In this document: piece by piece, positions 50,024-50,624 of the stretch
Layout of the letters: every line of letters starts with the position of its first letter
Position numbering within the stretch: the first letter of the stretch is position 1
Source of the DNA: Verrucomicrobiota bacterium
GTDB taxonomy: Bacteria > Verrucomicrobiota > Verrucomicrobiia > Limisphaerales > JACPZS01
DNA: 50,624 nt
Direction: 5' to 3'
Assembly (NCBI GenBank): GCA_016195385.1
Contig: JACPZS010000212.1
Span: forward strand, 1-50,624
Notes under the pieces: model-generated
Told to the model about the DNA's origin: nothing
What the model saw: only the letters and a program-made list of their open reading frames with translations
The model's database searches: none
Position numbers and translations under genes: made by a program

Positions 50024-50624
50024 TCACCGCACCGGCCACACGTCCGCCAGCGCCTTCCAGTTCGCGAAGTAATAGACTGCGAAGCTGATCAGGAAGACGA
50101 CGGCGAGCACCATGGTGCCCTGGGTTGGGTGGGCTTCGGCCACGGCGGCGGCTCCGCCCGCATAGGCCGGCACCGGAGCCGAATGGTCATGACCCGCTGA
50201 AGTGCTCAGAACTTTGGGCGTGCCCCAATCTTCCATCGGCCGGTTAACGATGCGGCGTCCGAAGAACAGAGTGCCGACCGTCAGCCCGACGTAGAGGAAC
50301 AAGGCAGTGAACGCCAGGATGCCACCGATGCCGACGAGACCGAGGAACAAATGAGCCGTCGGACCGTAGATGGAACCGGCGGCTTCAATATCCCAACTGC
50401 GCCGGGCCACGCCCATCGAGCCGGCGAACGACATGCCCACCGACAAGGTAACGATCCCGATGCCGAAGAGATACGGCTGCAAGCGCGCCAGCGGTTTGAA
50501 GATGTACTCGCGCTGCCATAACAGCGGCACCACGTAGTAGGTCAGTCCCATGAAGGCCAGCGTCGTGCCACCGACCACCGTCACATGGAAGTGACCGGGG
50601 ATGCGGAGCGTATTGTGCGCGATG
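50024..50624 (-). CDS. Heme-copper oxidase subunit I, C-terminal part (5' end outside window)
   Basis: The frame is open to the right edge; 199 residues are visible. The first are IAHNTLRIPGHFHVTVVGG, where the H-F-H pair holds ligands to the high-spin and low-spin hemes, followed by TTLAFMGLTYYVVPLLW and further helices FLGLVGIGGILAFTALFLYV and TMVLAVVFLISFAVYYF. The wording around the histidines is closest to B-family oxidases (ba3-like) and the NO-reducing enzymes related to them. Copper-site and proton-channel residues lie outside, so oxidase versus NO reductase cannot be decided. It is the first visible gene of the respiratory cluster; Sco follows. Confidence 0.88.
   Translation of the reverse strand, partial: IAHNTLRIPGHFHVTVVGGTTLAFMGLTYYVVPLLWQREYIFKPLARLQPYLFGIGIVTLSVGMSFAGSMGVARRSWDIEAAGSIYGPTAHLFLGLVGIGGILAFTALFLYVGLTVGTLFFGRRIVNRPMEDWGTPKVLSTSAGHDHSAPVPAYAGGAAAVAEAHPTQGTMVLAVVFLISFAVYYFANWKALADVWPVR

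Overview
The window looks like a GC-rich chromosome segment of a Verrucomicrobiota bacterium, probably of the Pedosphaera/Limisphaerales kind. The grounds are a large exported protein with a Planctomycetes/Verrucomicrobia-type cytochrome c domain (3306-5885), two proteins built on FG-GAP and ASPIC/UnbV modules, a CehA/McbA-type PHP protein, many GTG/TTG starts and several families of interspersed palindromic repeats. No rRNA, tRNA or CRISPR array was seen.

Region 1 (1-5.9 kb, minus strand): a UvrA-family ATPase cut by the left edge, an exported protein with a PD-(D/E)XK nuclease-like signature, and the PVC-type cytochrome/beta-propeller protein.

Region 2 (6.0-24.0 kb): a surface-polysaccharide locus, almost all minus strand and tightly packed. 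Read in transcription order from 22.07 kb it encodes an NAD-sugar epimerase, a fused heptose-1-P nucleotidyltransferase/heptose-bisphosphate phosphatase, a heptose-7-P kinase, two glycosyltransferases, CDP-glucose synthase (RfbF) and 4,6-dehydratase (RfbG), a zinc-finger C-methyltransferase, a second epimerase/reductase, a TylF-type O-methyltransferase, a two-subunit transketolase, a small methyltransferase, a YfhO-like membrane protein and a further methyltransferase. Two more methyltransferase-like genes lie divergently on the plus strand. This suggests two activated sugars: a D,D-heptose nucleotide and a branched or C-methylated CDP-6-deoxyhexose.

Region 3 (24.0-27.7 kb): a repeat-rich accessory stretch. 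It holds a 42-bp tandem array of hairpins, a fibronectin-III-like protein, a REP-associated tyrosine transposase (RAYT) flanked on both sides by its probable REP palindromes, and a GT4 glycosyltransferase whose stop codon touches one REP.

Region 4 (27.9-38.7 kb): a secreted 1273-aa FG-GAP/ASPIC protein made by internal duplication, HflK/HflC, an exported PHP-domain protein, and a K+ channel/RCK protein followed by NnrS.

Region 5 (38.9-50.6 kb, minus strand): a respiratory cluster. It holds a B-family-like heme-copper oxidase subunit I (cut by the right edge), a Sco protein, an unusual cytochrome b-ferredoxin-MvhD fusion, a cytochrome b561-like/pentaheme protein, an FG-GAP/ASPIC/TPR protein, an FNR-like regulator and a flavin-dependent halogenase-like enzyme. 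Two FNR-type dyads (TTGAY-N4-RTCAA) lie upstream of the pentaheme gene and the flavoenzyme gene. The regulator carries the FNR E-x2-SR recognition pattern but lacks the FNR cysteine cluster, so a Dnr/Nnr-like regulon answering to nitric oxide or low oxygen is plausible. Repeat families have inserted in this region too, one of them in frame inside the FG-GAP/TPR gene.
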